Below are positions 8,504 through 21,846 of a stretch of DNA of 64,000 nt, one piece after another. A program made the translations under genes and the position numbers. The DNA is taken from NCBI RefSeq assembly GCF_005502275.1, contig NZ_SWLZ01000020.1, positions 1 to 64,000 of the forward strand, in the 5' to 3' direction. The number at the start of each line of letters is the position of its first letter. Position 1 is the first letter of the stretch. This DNA is from Robertmurraya siralis (lineage in GTDB: Bacteria; Bacillota; Bacilli; Bacillales; Cytobacillaceae). The notes beneath the pieces were generated by a model. It saw only the letters and a program-made list of their open reading frames with translations. It ran no database searches and was not told the origin of the DNA.

Positions 8504-9276
8504 GAACATTTATAACACTACTACAGAAAGAATTAATGGAAAATTTCCGAAACGGAAAATGGATTTGGCTTCCGATTGCCTTTATGATAATCGGCATCTC
8601 ACAGCCAATCACGACCTATTATATGCCACAAATTTTGGAAAGCGCGGGAAATTTACCTGAAGGAACCGTGATCGAAATTCCTACTCCTCCAGGCTCAGAA
8701 GTTTTAGCAGCTACGTTAAGTCAATTCGGAACGGTCGGCTCATTGCTCTTCGTTCTTGCAGCTATGGGTGTGATCGCAAATGAACGCCAAAGCAGAGCGT
8801 TAACACTCGTTATGGTTCGCCCAGTTTCTGCCTTTCAATATATAGCTAGCAAATGGACAGGTCAAATATTGATTGCTCTTATTGCGTTTGTATTAAGCTA
8901 CGGGCTTACCTTTTATTACACAAACCTGTTATTTGAGCCAGTCAGATGGGAATTCCTCTTCTCTAGCTTTCTCATCTATAGTCTTTGGATCATTTTTCTC
9001 ATCTCTGTAACGATTTTAACCGGTACGCTGCTCAAGTCTGCAAGCGGAATCGCAGCAGTTAGTGTTTTGACCGTAGGCGGGCTTTCCGTTATAAGCAACC
9101 TTTTCAGCAAATTTACCGCCTGGAGTCCAACCAATCTCAGGGCACATGCTGCCGCCATCCTAATGAACGGAAAGCTGTTAGAGAATAGCTTAACCGTCAT
9201 TTTAACAACAAGTGCTTTAACGATATTATGCCTACTCCTGGCAACTATGCGCTTTCGACGATTTGAGCAATACTAA
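8500..9276 (+). CDS. yxlG: ABC transporter permease YxlG
   Basis: A 258-residue ABC-2-type permease with about six membrane segments: near residues 22-42, 82-100, 120-142, 155-177, 180-202 and 232-252. The N-terminal half carries the conserved cytoplasmic stretch NERQSRALTLVMVRPVSAFQ, characteristic of ABC-2 permeases. It is translationally coupled to yxlF and is the last gene of the sigY operon, followed by a terminator at 9387-9420. Confidence 0.9.
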   Translation: MRTFITLLQKELMENFRNGKWIWLPIAFMIIGISQPITTYYMPQILESAGNLPEGTVIEIPTPPGSEVLAATLSQFGTVGSLLFVLAAMGVIANERQSRALTLVMVRPVSAFQYIASKWTGQILIALIAFVLSYGLTFYYTNLLFEPVRWEFLFSSFLIYSLWIIFLISVTILTGTLLKSASGIAAVSVLTVGGLSVISNLFSKFTAWSPTNLRAHAAAILMNGKLLENSLTVILTTSALTILCLLLATMRFRRFEQY

Positions 9277-9386
9277 ACGGAACATCGCATATATGTCGTG
9301 CTAATCGTAAATATTTTTTTGCTATCCGCTGAGGTTAAGCCACCAAGCAAAGCGTCGAGCTTTAACCCCAACGTTGAACCCCACGA

Positions 9387-9420
9387 AAAAACCTGACCAA
9401 CTTGTTGATGGTCAGGTTTT
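9387..9420. terminator. bidirectional terminator between yxlG and secG
   Basis: AAAACCTGACCA / TGGTCAGGTTTT inverted repeat with a 10-base loop, A-tract on the left and T-tract on the right. It serves the convergent sigY operon and secG. Confidence 0.9.
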
Positions 9421-9428
9421 AAATATTT

Positions 9429-9662
9429 CTAAACTCCTAAATAAGCGACAACAAATGTTAAAATGAAAAATAACACAGATAAAATGATGGTAGCGCGGTG
9501 GAGAATTAAATCAAGTCCACGTGCCTTTTGCTTTCCAAAAAGCTGCTCCGCTCCACCAGAGATGGCACCTGAAAGGCCTGCACTTTTTCCTGATTGTAAA
9601 AGTACGACAGCAATTAAAGCAATTGATACAATAACTAATAATGTAATAAATAGAGTATGCAT
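9429..9662 (-). CDS. secG: protein translocase subunit SecG
   Basis: Small membrane component of the SecYEG channel. The 77 residues have two transmembrane segments (about 3-22 and 52-74) joined by a loop with the hallmark [20 protein letters not shown]. The ATG at 9662 is chosen because AGGAGG precedes it by 8 bases; ten codons of upstream in-frame sequence would cover that site. Gene order (secG upstream of est/rnr/smpB/ssrA) is the Bacillus order, here interrupted by the sigY operon on the other strand. Confidence 0.95.
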   Translation of the reverse strand: MHTLFITLLVIVSIALIAVVLLQSGKSAGLSGAISGGAEQLFGKQKARGLDLILHRATIILSVLFFILTFVVAYLGV

Positions 9663-9784
9663 GAAGTCCACCTCCTGAAACGAACATTTCACAGTATCTT
9701 ATATTTTATCATACTTTAAATTTTTGAACAATAGAGGAGTTTAAATCCAGTTGGCGAATACTTTAATAAAAAGGAGTGTTGCTA

Positions 9785-10741
9785 TTGCAGATTAAAAAAT
9801 TGATGATCCCCGCTAAAGTTGTTGCTCTTGAATGCTTGCTCCGACGGCTACACGAATCCCACCCAAAATATTCCGAAATTGAAGCGGACTATGCCCGTTT
9901 CTTAAAAGGGTATCGAGGAGAAAAAGCTGTCGCCTACTACCTTAATTTTTTACCAGATAAAAAGTTTTATCTCTTTCATTCTCTCCGTCTCCCTAGTGGA
10001 AAGTCCCATTTTCAAATGGATCACCTTCTCCTCACAACGCGCTTCGCCCTCATCCTCGAATGTAAAAACTTCTTCGGAACGCTTTTCTTCGATGACTCCT
10101 TCAATCAAATGATCCGCATCGCAAACGAAAAAGAAGAAGGCTTTCAAGATCCCATCTCTCAAGCAAAATGGCATCAGCAGCAATTAAAAAGTTTTTTTCA
10201 CTCCCGTAACATTTCTCTACCTACCGATTACTTTGTCGTCATTAGTAATCCCTCCACGATCGTGAAAACAAATCCACAGAACCGCCAAGCTCTGAAAAAA
10301 GTCATTCATGGGCATAGTTTATTGGATAAAATAGCTGAAGCAGATCGCATGTTCCAAACTGAATTATTTGATCCAAAAGAGGTACGAAATTTAGGCAAAC
10401 GGCTGTTAAAAAGTCATGTGGAAGAGGAATTTGATGCACTGGAGAAGTACAGGCTGAGGAAGAGTGAAATTTTAACTGGAGTCCGGTGTCCACAATGCGA
10501 ACGGATACCTATGATAAGGAAAAACAGGACATGGTTTTGCAGCGAGTGTAGAACAAAAGACAAAAATGCGCATGTCTCTGCTGTAGAGGATTATTTTCAT
10601 TTGTTCGGTGCGTCCATAACCAATAAACAATTTCGAGATTTTGTGCATTTGGAGTCCGAGGATACTGCAAAAAGACTATTAAAATCTTTGAACCTACCAA
10701 CAAAAGGAGCTAATAAAGGTAGAAAGTATCTCAAACCTTGA
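9785..10741 (+). CDS. NERD (nuclease-related) domain protein
   Basis: A 318-residue protein with a NERD domain at about 40-150. The acidic/basic residues E46 (GYRGEKAVAYYL), D79 (QMDHLLL), E92 and K94 (LECKNFFG) match the conserved restriction-endonuclease-like core proposed for NERD. A C-terminal zinc-ribbon-like part follows (CPQCER ... CSECR, about 232-262), then a helical tail. TTG at 9785 is taken as the start: AAGGAG (9771-9776) is 8 bases upstream. Divergent from secG and convergent with eno, so it is transcribed alone. Repeat array B lies immediately after its stop. The cellular role of NERD proteins is not established. Confidence 0.85.
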   Translation: MQIKKLMIPAKVVALECLLRRLHESHPKYSEIEADYARFLKGYRGEKAVAYYLNFLPDKKFYLFHSLRLPSGKSHFQMDHLLLTTRFALILECKNFFGTLFFDDSFNQMIRIANEKEEGFQDPISQAKWHQQQLKSFFHSRNISLPTDYFVVISNPSTIVKTNPQNRQALKKVIHGHSLLDKIAEADRMFQTELFDPKEVRNLGKRLLKSHVEEEFDALEKYRLRKSEILTGVRCPQCERIPMIRKNRTWFCSECRTKDKNAHVSAVEDYFHLFGASITNKQFRDFVHLESEDTAKRLLKSLNLPTKGANKGRKYLKP

Positions 10742-10762
10742 AACTAAAGACTGCGTAAATAG

Positions 10763-10856
10763 ATATATCGGCGATTATTTAAATATATCGGCGAAAATCA
10801 GAATATATCGGCGAAAAATAGGTTTTATCGGCGAAAAAATCAATATATCGGCGAAA
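10763..10856 (+). repeat. 20-bp-period TATCGGCGA array B
   Basis: Five copies of the motif with TCGG at 10768, 10788, 10808, 10828 and 10848, exactly 20 bp apart; four of five are preceded by ATA. It lies between the convergent NERD gene and eno. Same unit and period as array A but on the opposite strand. Confidence 0.95.
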
Positions 10857-10886
10857 CGTCTAAATAGCACAAAAACCCACCAAAAA

Positions 10887-10910
10887 GGCGGTCCCTCCAA
10901 AGGGACCGCC
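10887..10910 (-). terminator. terminator of the glycolytic operon
   Basis: GGCGGTCCCT-CCAA-AGGGACCGCC, a 10-bp GC-rich perfect stem followed by TTTTTG on the minus strand, 11 bases past the eno stop codon. Confidence 0.93.
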
Positions 10911-10920
10911 TCATCAAATT

Positions 10921-14532
<3,612 letters not shown>

Positions 14533-14668
14533 TCATCCTTTCAACTTATTGGCTATTTTCATAAACACTCAGTAGCCGATTTTAACACTAAAGATTGATT
14601 TGAAGCTCTCGAATCGACTCTCCAGATCGAACTAATTTTCTTTAAATAGCAACAAGAGAAGAGCCCTC

Positions 14669-15853
14669 TTATTTATCATTAAGAGCAACAACACCCGGCA
14701 GCTCTTTCCCTTCCATAAATTCTAAGGAAGCGCCACCGCCTGTAGAAATATGGCTCATGCGATCCGCAAGATGGAATTTTTCAACTGCAGCTGCAGAGTC
14801 GCCTCCACCAATTACAGAATATGTATCGTTTGCTTCAGCTAAGCTTTCTGCTACCGCTCTTGTACCACCAGCGAATTTATTCAATTCAAATACACCCATC
14901 GGTCCGTTCCAAATGACAAGCTTTGAGTCTTCAATCACTTTTGCATAATGTTCACTTGTCTTTGGTCCGATATCAAGTGCTTCCCAGTCTGCAGGAATTT
15001 CTTCAATTGGAACAACCTTTGTATTAGCATCCTCAGAAAAGTCATCTGCTACGATCACATCAACTGGCATTAAAAATTTAACGCCCTTATCTTCAGCCTT
15101 TTTCATGAACTCTTTCGCTAGCTCAATCTTATCCGCTTCTAAAAGAGATTTCCCAACCTCATGGCCTTGAGCCTTTACAAATGTGTAAGCAAGCCCTCCG
15201 CCAATAATTAAGTTATCCACTTTTTCTAAAAGATTATCAATGACACCGATTTTGTCTTTAACCTTCGCTCCGCCAATAATCGCTGTAAAAGGTCTTTCAG
15301 GATTAGACAACGCTTTACCAAGTACGTCTAATTCTTTTTCCATTAGGAGGCCTGAAACCGCTGGCAAATGGTGTGCGATTCCTTCGGTAGAAGCATGAGC
15401 ACGGTGAGCAGCACCAAATGCGTCATTGACGTACACATCTGCTAGCTCAGCAAAGCTTTTCGCTAATTCCGGATCATTTTTTTCTTCACCAGGATAGAAG
15501 CGAACATTTTCAAGAAGAAGAACATCGCCCTCGTTCAACTTTGCTACTTCAGCTTGAACTGCTTCACCATAAGCTTCGTCCGTTTTCTTTACTTCTTTGC
15601 CAAGCAATTCAGACAAACGCTTCGCTACTGGAGTTAAGCGCAGCTCTTCGACGACTTGACCTTTTGGACGACCTAAATGACTCGCTAACAGGACCTTCGC
15701 ACCTGCATTAACCAAGTACTGAATCGTCGGAAGCGCCGCTTTAATGCGAGTTTCATCGGTAATTTGCCCATCTTTCATCGGCACGTTAAAATCCACTCGG
15801 CAAAAAACGCGTTTCCCTTTTAAATCAATATCCTTGACACTCTTCTTGTTCAT
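14669..15853 (-). CDS. pgk: phosphoglycerate kinase
   Basis: Makes ATP and 3-phosphoglycerate from 1,3-bisphosphoglycerate. The 394 residues include [19 protein letters not shown], the HLGRPKG substrate site, the hinge and the nucleotide-binding [12 protein letters not shown] with [18 protein letters not shown] lies 6 bases before the ATG. It is separated from gapA by 208 bases containing a modest terminator, consistent with the lower expression of pgk-to-eno relative to gapA known in B. subtilis. Confidence 0.98.
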   Translation of the reverse strand: MNKKSVKDIDLKGKRVFCRVDFNVPMKDGQITDETRIKAALPTIQYLVNAGAKVLLASHLGRPKGQVVEELRLTPVAKRLSELLGKEVKKTDEAYGEAVQAEVAKLNEGDVLLLENVRFYPGEEKNDPELAKSFAELADVYVNDAFGAAHRAHASTEGIAHHLPAVSGLLMEKELDVLGKALSNPERPFTAIIGGAKVKDKIGVIDNLLEKVDNLIIGGGLAYTFVKAQGHEVGKSLLEADKIELAKEFMKKAEDKGVKFLMPVDVIVADDFSEDANTKVVPIEEIPADWEALDIGPKTSEHYAKVIEDSKLVIWNGPMGVFELNKFAGGTRAVAESLAEANDTYSVIGGGDSAAAVEKFHLADRMSHISTGGGASLEFMEGKELPGVVALNDK

Positions 15854-15885
15854 TTTGAGACCTCCTTGTTATCGGGGATTACATA

Positions 15886-15916
15886 GAAAAAGGAGAGGGG
15901 GAATCTTCCCCGCTCC
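15886..15916 (-). terminator. partial terminator between gapA and pgk
   Basis: On the minus strand GGAG-C-GGGGAA-GA-TTCCCC-CT-CTCC followed by TTTTT. The internal bulge makes it imperfect, so some read-through into pgk is expected. Confidence 0.65.
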
Positions 15917-16061
15917 CCGCTTTTTCGTTATTCGGCCTATTAACACTTTATAGCCATGCACAAATGGTGGAAAATTTATGCACCCTTTCCCTTACCATTA
16001 TAGACTACAAATGTGAATATCCAATTCATTTTGACAAGAACTTTATGAAAAAATGGTTAAA

Positions 16062-17108
<1,047 letters not shown>

Positions 17109-17142
17109 TTAGCCTGATTAAGTAAAATTCACATTGTGAAAT

Positions 17143-18165
17143 TTACATATTCAATAATTCCTTTGCTGCGCCCTCATCCGTTATTAAAATCGTATTTGGC
17201 CGCACTTGCTTCATATAGGAGCGAATCGCTTTTGCCTTCGAAGCTCCTCCAGCTACCGCAATGACATGTTCAACATTTGCTAAATCGTCCAGCTGCATTC
17301 CAATTGTATGGACTTTATGAACGATTTCCCCCGCTTCATTAAAGTAATAACCGAATGCCTCACTAACTGCTTTACGTTCAATCAGCTTCGCCAGATCCTC
17401 AGGACTTGTCTTTCGACGTTCCGCCATTGTAATAGCATCTCCAATCCCGTGCAAAACAATGTTAGCTGATTTAATTAAGGTTAGTACGTCATGAATAAGC
17501 GGTTCTTTCACAATCGTTTGATACATTTCACTGCTTACCTGATCAGGAACATAGAGAACACGGTGTTTGGCCTGTGTTCTTTCAGCCATCTTCGCACAAA
17601 TGGTGTTAGCTTGATTTTGTACATCTTCGCCAATCCCACCTCTTGCAGGGACAAAAACCATTTCCTTGCTTAATTCAGGAGTCAACATTTCTGCAACAGC
17701 AGCCATGGTCGTACCCCCAGTAACAGCAATAATATTTTCTCCTGCAAGTATGCCTTTCATACAAATGGCACATGCCCTGCCCAATTCACTTTTGACCCAA
17801 GGGGAATCATCGCTATTTCCTGATACAATGATGACTTTTCCCACACCAAGGCTTTTCTTCACTTGAATCTCCAATGAATTCAGACCTTTAAGCTCTCTCA
17901 TCGTATTCGTGAGTCCCTCTAATACCTTTTTTCCTTCAGTAGTTAAGCTCATCCCCACGTTAGCGATACGAATAAGATTCTGCTCTTTCAGCAGCGAAAC
18001 CTCAGCCCGGAGAATTCTTTCCGTTATCCCTAAGCTTACGGATAAACTCCTTCTCCCAACCGGCTCCATCAAACTTATGTACTGCAAGATGTCGAATCTT
18101 CTTTGCATAACAGGAAGTAAATCAGGTAATAATCTTTTTTGAATGTCAATCAATGAATATTTCAT
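17143..18165 (-). CDS. cggR: central glycolytic genes regulator CggR
   Basis: SorC/DeoR-type repressor of the gapA operon, inactivated by fructose-1,6-bisphosphate. 340 residues, the same as B. subtilis CggR. The N-terminal winged HTH (about 20-75) has GRRSLSVSLGITERILRAEV; the C-terminal sugar-binding domain (about 90-340) has VTGGTTMAAVAEM and GIGDAITMAERR. The ATG at 18165 follows AAGGAG by 6 bases; an upstream in-frame ATG would place coding sequence over the operator. First gene of the glycolytic operon, so the repressor controls its own expression. Confidence 0.96.
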   Translation of the reverse strand: MKYSLIDIQKRLLPDLLPVMQRRFDILQYISLMEPVGRRSLSVSLGITERILRAEVSLLKEQNLIRIANVGMSLTTEGKKVLEGLTNTMRELKGLNSLEIQVKKSLGVGKVIIVSGNSDDSPWVKSELGRACAICMKGILAGENIIAVTGGTTMAAVAEMLTPELSKEMVFVPARGGIGEDVQNQANTICAKMAERTQAKHRVLYVPDQVSSEMYQTIVKEPLIHDVLTLIKSANIVLHGIGDAITMAERRKTSPEDLAKLIERKAVSEAFGYYFNEAGEIVHKVHTIGMQLDDLANVEHVIAVAGGASKAKAIRSYMKQVRPNTILITDEGAAKELLNM

Positions 18166-18187
18166 GATTTGCTCCTTTTTTTCGAGT

Positions 18188-18224
18188 GGTCTTTTTTTGT
18201 CCCCTATGGACATATAATGTCCCG
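18188..18224 (-). promoter_or_regulatory. CggR operator
   Basis: Two tandem half-operators on the minus strand: CGGGACATTATATGTCC (18224-18208) and GGGGACAAAAAAAGACC (18204-18188). They resemble the CGGGAC...GTCC sites of the B. subtilis CggR operator, with the upstream one better conserved. They lie downstream of the promoter and just ahead of the cggR ribosome site, so repression would act on elongation or promoter escape. Confidence 0.8.
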
Positions 18225-18259
18225 CTTGAGTCAAAAAAAATCACCCTTGCCACGCTTTC

Positions 18260-18288
18260 ATTTTAGCAGAGGTGATCTGAGATTTCAA
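18260..18288 (-). promoter_or_regulatory. sigma-A promoter of the cggR-gapA operon
   Basis: TTGAAA (18288-18283), 17 nt, TAAAAT (18265-18260) on the minus strand. It overlaps the end of the glutaredoxin-like gene and predicts a start near 18253, about 30 bases before the CggR operator. Confidence 0.65.
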
Positions 18289-18545
18289 CTTAAATAGCTT
18301 GAATTATTTTCCCTTAATACCTGTTCAACAAAAAGTTCATCAATTTGCCCAAACTGGACCTCTTCTCCATTAATTTCTACTACTGGTATCATCATTCCGT
18401 ACTTTTCAGTTAACTCATCGCTTTTGTCAATATCGGCTTCAATATATTGAAAATCATATCTCTCTTTCAATTTTAAAAGAATCGCCTTCGCTTTTTCACA
18501 AAGGTGACAGCCATTTCTTGTGTATAGTTTTACAATTGTTTTCAC
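18285..18545 (-). CDS. glutaredoxin-like thioredoxin-fold protein
   Basis: An 86-residue thioredoxin-fold protein with the redox motif C-H-L-C (LYTRNGCHLCEKAKAIL, about residues 6-22) and the cis-Pro region MMIPVVEING. Similar small proteins occur next to rpoN/cggR in other Bacillaceae; substrate and partner are unknown. GTG at 18545 is preferred (AAGGGG 7 bases upstream, and the fold begins right there). An ATG at 18581 is a longer alternative that would overlap the end of rpoN. It follows rpoN directly and probably shares its transcript. Confidence 0.8.
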   Translation of the reverse strand: MKTIVKLYTRNGCHLCEKAKAILLKLKERYDFQYIEADIDKSDELTEKYGMMIPVVEINGEEVQFGQIDELFVEQVLRENNSSYLS

Positions 18546-18570
18546 CTTAATCCCCTTATTTTCATAATTT

Positions 18571-19905
18571 TCATATTTCATAGCGCTTTCTTTTTGAAGA
18601 AGAAGGAATGCCCAATTGATCGCGATATTTTGCAATCGTTCTCCTAGAGACGACTATTCCATGCTTACTGCTGAGCTCTTTGACAATTTCTTGATCGGAC
18701 AATGGCTTTTGCTTATTTTCTTCGGCGACGAGCTTCGAGATAATGTCCTTCACTTGTTGTGACGAGGCATTTTCACTGGAAGTTGTTTGAATCGTGCTGG
18801 AAAAAAAATACTTCAATTCACATAAACCAAATGGAGTTTGCGCATACTTTTCCCTTACAGCGCGGCTGACCGTTGATTCGTGGACGCCGATCTCCTCGGC
18901 TACATCCTTCATCGTCATCGGCTTTAAATAGGCTGGTCCTTTCATAAAAAAGTCATGCTGCTTTTCTACAATTTTTATCGCTACTTTTGTGAGCGTTTCT
19001 TTTCGCTGTTCCAACGCCTTGACAATCCAAAAATAATCCTGCTGCTTTTCTTGCAAAAAGCGATTAACCTGCTTGTCTTTATAGGAAGAAAATTGTTTAT
19101 AATACTCTTCATTAAAGCTTATTTTAGGTAAAACTTCATCAAAAATACTAATCGTGAACGCCTCACCCTCACGCTTAACGACCACATCCGGCGTTATATA
19201 AATCGCTTTATCATTCTGAAAAGCAAGCGCTGGTCGCGGAATCAATGTTTGAATAAAATCAAACACTTGCTGAATCTCTCCGGGTGTAACCGCTAAAAGC
19301 TTTCCGAGTTCCTTCCACTTTTTTTCAGCAAAAAGCGCAAAATGCTCCTTCACGATGGTTTCTGCCAATTCATATCTCTTTTCAAGTCTTTGCAATTGCA
19401 GCAACAAGCATTCCTTTAAATCCCTTGCCCCAATTCCAGCCGGCTCTAAACTTTGTATAATACTTAAACACGCTGCTACTTCCTCATTTGTACTGCGCAA
19501 ATCTTCAGCAATTTCATCTACTGTCGCACAAAGATAGCCATTTGCATCAATGTAAAAAATCATTTCTTGAATAATAAGTCGTTTTTGTTCATCGACTTGC
19601 TTTATATTTATTTGCGACAATAAATACGTGTCCAATGATTTATTATCTGTTCCAATCTGTTCGATCCAGCTTTGCTTATCCTTCTCCACCTTCATCGTCG
19701 TTCTCTTAGAACGATCCTTCCGTGGATCCATCGTCCGAACATGTTCAGATTCAATTTTTAACAGGGGATTCTCATTCGCCTTTTCTTCCAAAAAAGAAGT
19801 CAGCTCTTGTGTGGAATATTGTAATAAGGCAATCGCCTGAGATAATTCTTGCGTCATCGTCAACTTCAAAGTTTGCTGTTGCCATAAACCAGGCTTCAAA
19901 TCCAT
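18571..19905 (-). CDS. sigL: RNA polymerase sigma-54 factor
   Basis: Sigma-54 (RpoN/SigL), which needs AAA+ activators and directs fermentation, amino-acid and polyol catabolism genes in Bacillus. The 444 residues start with the Gln/Leu-rich region I (GLWQQQTLKLTMTQELSQAI), then an acidic stretch, the core-binding domain, the HTH with ESTVSRAVREKYAQTPFG, and the RpoN box near the C terminus (VVSRRTIAKYRDQLGIPSSS). Length is normal for Bacillus. No sigma-54 activator gene is visible in the window. Confidence 0.97.
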   Translation of the reverse strand: MDLKPGLWQQQTLKLTMTQELSQAIALLQYSTQELTSFLEEKANENPLLKIESEHVRTMDPRKDRSKRTTMKVEKDKQSWIEQIGTDNKSLDTYLLSQINIKQVDEQKRLIIQEMIFYIDANGYLCATVDEIAEDLRSTNEEVAACLSIIQSLEPAGIGARDLKECLLLQLQRLEKRYELAETIVKEHFALFAEKKWKELGKLLAVTPGEIQQVFDFIQTLIPRPALAFQNDKAIYITPDVVVKREGEAFTISIFDEVLPKISFNEEYYKQFSSYKDKQVNRFLQEKQQDYFWIVKALEQRKETLTKVAIKIVEKQHDFFMKGPAYLKPMTMKDVAEEIGVHESTVSRAVREKYAQTPFGLCELKYFFSSTIQTTSSENASSQQVKDIISKLVAEENKQKPLSDQEIVKELSSKHGIVVSRRTIAKYRDQLGIPSSSKRKRYEI

Positions 19906-20186
19906 CTCATATCCCCCCTTACTGTTATTTTACCTTAAATTGTGGGGATTGGTGAATTGAAATATTATTTTGTTGAGATGAGAGGTTGAGTCAAAAAATG
20001 AAACTTATCGTATTATGAAGCTTGGCCATTTCTCCAATTGAAAATTTATTCTTCACTTAAATCTTCCTTTTGAAAAATTTATATTATCAAAATATCACTG
20101 TCTTCCACTATGTTTTTTTAATAAATGAAACTTTTTCTATTCCTAATCGATATATATTATATACGCTATAATTAGGATGTGTATAT

Positions 20187-20267
20187 ATGGATTATATCCT
20201 CTGGGTTCCAATCGCAATTTGTGTTTTCGTGGCATTGTATTTTGACCGTCCTAAAAATAAACAATAA
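20187..20267 (+). CDS. 26-residue single-span membrane peptide
   Basis: A short frame, not previously called, that begins MDYILWVPIAICVFVALYF and ends with a positive tail (DRPKNKQ). This is one hydrophobic helix with the basic end inside, typical of bacterial membrane microproteins. TAGGATG lies about 9 bases upstream of the ATG, and a TATAAT (20167-20172) sits just before that. It is isolated, with a DUF4177 gene downstream. No family is recognised; the hydrophobic run plus the basic tail are the only evidence. Confidence 0.45.
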   Translation: MDYILWVPIAICVFVALYFDRPKNKQ

Positions 20268-20354
20268 GAACTCTATTTTTATCTCAATCTCCATTAGCTT
20301 AGAAACACAATCCTTCCGCTCCATAAATGAACTAATAATCGAGAGGTAAAATGA

Positions 20355-20549
20355 ATGTACGAATATAAATTTGTTAAGGTTGACCTAGGTATGAGTATGT
20401 TTGAAAGCAAACCGAAAGAAGATTACCAAGATGTGATTCATAAACATGCAGTAGAAGGCTGGAGATTCATCCAAATATTTGCTCCTTCAACCAAGGGTTA
20501 TGGTTCAGCTGCCTATTTTGAACTAATTTTTGAAAGACCTCTTCATTAA
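20355..20549 (+). CDS. DUF4177 family protein
   Basis: A 64-residue protein matching DUF4177: N-terminal [11 protein letters not shown], central [16 protein letters not shown] and C-terminal [25 protein letters not shown] precedes the ATG, and a hairpin at the stop codon probably ends the transcript. Function of the family is unknown; these are small cytoplasmic proteins common in Firmicutes. A decayed second copy lies 0.7 kb downstream. Confidence 0.85.
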   Translation: MYEYKFVKVDLGMSMFESKPKEDYQDVIHKHAVEGWRFIQIFAPSTKGYGSAAYFELIFERPLH

Positions 20550-20564
20550 TGTTGAAGGGGTTTT
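20537..20564 (+). terminator. terminator of the DUF4177 gene
   Basis: ACCTCTTCA / TTGAAGGGGT stem (one G-T pair) with a 7-base loop, followed by TTTT; it overlaps the last codons of the gene. Confidence 0.7.
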
Positions 20565-21079
20565 CTATTTAGGGGGATCGATTTTCATGTAGAACAAAAG
20601 AGCGAAAAATAAAATATTAATAATCATTACTCCAATTAGTAATTAAAATTCTGTAAGCTCGTTTTTTACATGGAAGATTGATTAAACAGGTGACATATAA
20701 AATTTATAAAACAAGAAGAGATAAAAGCTTTATCCACTTCATGTTTTACTCAGTTCTTTTCATGTTATCCCTCCGTAAAACAGGCCAGTTTGTTTATATT
20801 AATTTTATATCAAATAAAGCTTATTGGTGGATTTTAGTTACATATTTTTTTATCTATAGCGAAACTCCTTGCTTACCTTTGTTATAAAAACTCGGCTTAT
20901 ATCCTTTGAAAAGGATTTTCTTGGAATGATCTGTGCCGTACAAGGACAATTCTTTTCATACTTGACATTGCATTTATACCTATATAACTTTTTTCATTAT
21001 GTTTATTAAATAAGCATCTCATGTTCGAATAAACTTCGATAGGGTCAGTAAGCTTTTTAGTAAACATCAGTGAGAAGTA
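20550..21079. other. gene-free stretch between the two DUF4177 copies
   Basis: AT-rich sequence. Frames at 20678-20887 (plus) and 20897-21103 (minus) are open but lack convincing start sites or family features, so they are not called. Confidence 0.5.
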
Positions 21080-21259
21080 ATTTTTTATAAATTTGCTATA
21101 CATGTAGGTGAGTCAACTGGAAAACAGAAAGAGGATGACCATACAATTATCCATAACGATGCAAAGGAAAGTTGGAGGCTAAAAATAACTAATAAGTCCT
21201 CCTTATGCTGCAGCTGGTCAGGTCTGACGATGGAAATAATTTTCGAAAGACAAGTTTAG
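21080..21259 (+). pseudogene. decayed DUF4177 paralogue
   Basis: The frame reads IFYKFAIHVGES..KQKEDDHTIIHNDAKESWRL and ends MEIIFERQV-stop. This aligns end to end with the intact DUF4177 protein at 20355 ([31 protein letters not shown] ... FELIFERP). The start codon is replaced by ATT and is directly preceded by GTA and GAA with a stop 9 bases upstream, and the GYGSA region is scrambled. An old tandem duplication that has lost its start, so probably not translated. Confidence 0.7.
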
Positions 21260-21432
21260 CTTCGTCATTGTTGTGTAGAACCCAAAATAGCAGATCAATT
21301 ACCGATTGAACCCAACGCTGAGTGTTATTAATTTTTATCGGATTTTCTGTAAACAGGCTTGAACCTACAGTACTTGATCCTCAATAAATTCATAAAATTA
21401 ATTAACTATTAAATATATTGAGGTGATTGCTT

Positions 21433-21579
21433 GTGGTTTTTGTTCATCCTTTACACCACCATTTCATGCAATGGTGCTGCGACACTTGTTATGACGATCT
21501 TGGCAGACCAAGACTTTGTAACTGTAGACCTGATTGTTATGCCTATTATGCAAATCAACCTTATTACTTGTTTTATTAA
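21433..21579 (+). CDS. 48-residue cysteine- and tyrosine-rich peptide
   Basis: An uncalled short gene starting at GTG (GAGGTGATTGCTT upstream) and ending just before a strong terminator (21583-21607), so it looks like a complete transcription unit. It starts MVFVHPLHHHFMQWCCDTCY, then DDLGRPRLCNCRPDCYAYY, and ends in Tyr/Phe. It has six cysteines (two CxC/CxxC-like clusters), four histidines and seven tyrosines, with no signal peptide. The composition suggests metal binding or cross-linking; small Cys/Tyr-rich proteins of this kind occur in Bacillus spore coats, but I do not recognise a family. Confidence 0.6.
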   Translation: MVFVHPLHHHFMQWCCDTCYDDLGRPRLCNCRPDCYAYYANQPYYLFY

Positions 21580-21582
21580 TGG

Positions 21583-21607
21583 ATAGAGGTAGTTCCTCTA
21601 TTTTTTT
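21583..21607 (+). terminator. terminator of the Cys-rich peptide gene
   Basis: ATAGAGG-TAGTT-CCTCTAT followed by seven T residues, 4 bases past the stop codon. Confidence 0.88.
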
Positions 21608-21780
21608 ATTTCATAATTCTTTTCAAACACCATCAAAATTTATAAGCAGTGAAATAAATACTGGATGTATTATTCACCCGAACAACTGATTGAAGCTTAA
21701 AAATCAAATGGAAAAAATGCAAAAAATACAAAATGATTTCGAAAACTCATGTTTTTATTAGGATTCCACAAAAAGCAAAA

Positions 21781-21820
21781 AAGCGTCAATCCCTTGATAC
21801 TATTGGGATTGACGCTTTTT
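21781..21820. terminator. terminator next to tRNA-Arg
   Basis: AAGCGTCAATCCC / GGGATTGACGCTT, a 13-bp perfect stem flanked by A-tract and T-tract, 27 bases past the tRNA 3' end on the minus strand. Confidence 0.9.
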
Positions 21821-21846
21821 AATCTAACTCTCTAAAACATACAGTA

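Noticed and set aside
18249-18263. CcpA cre site near the cggR promoter (ATGAAAGCGTGGCAA)
   Set aside because: The left half fits but the right half fails at two positions; the glycolytic operon is governed by CggR in Bacillus.
20678-20887. 69-codon plus-strand frame
   Set aside because: Poor start and mixed hydrophobic composition without membrane-protein layout; no support from neighbours.
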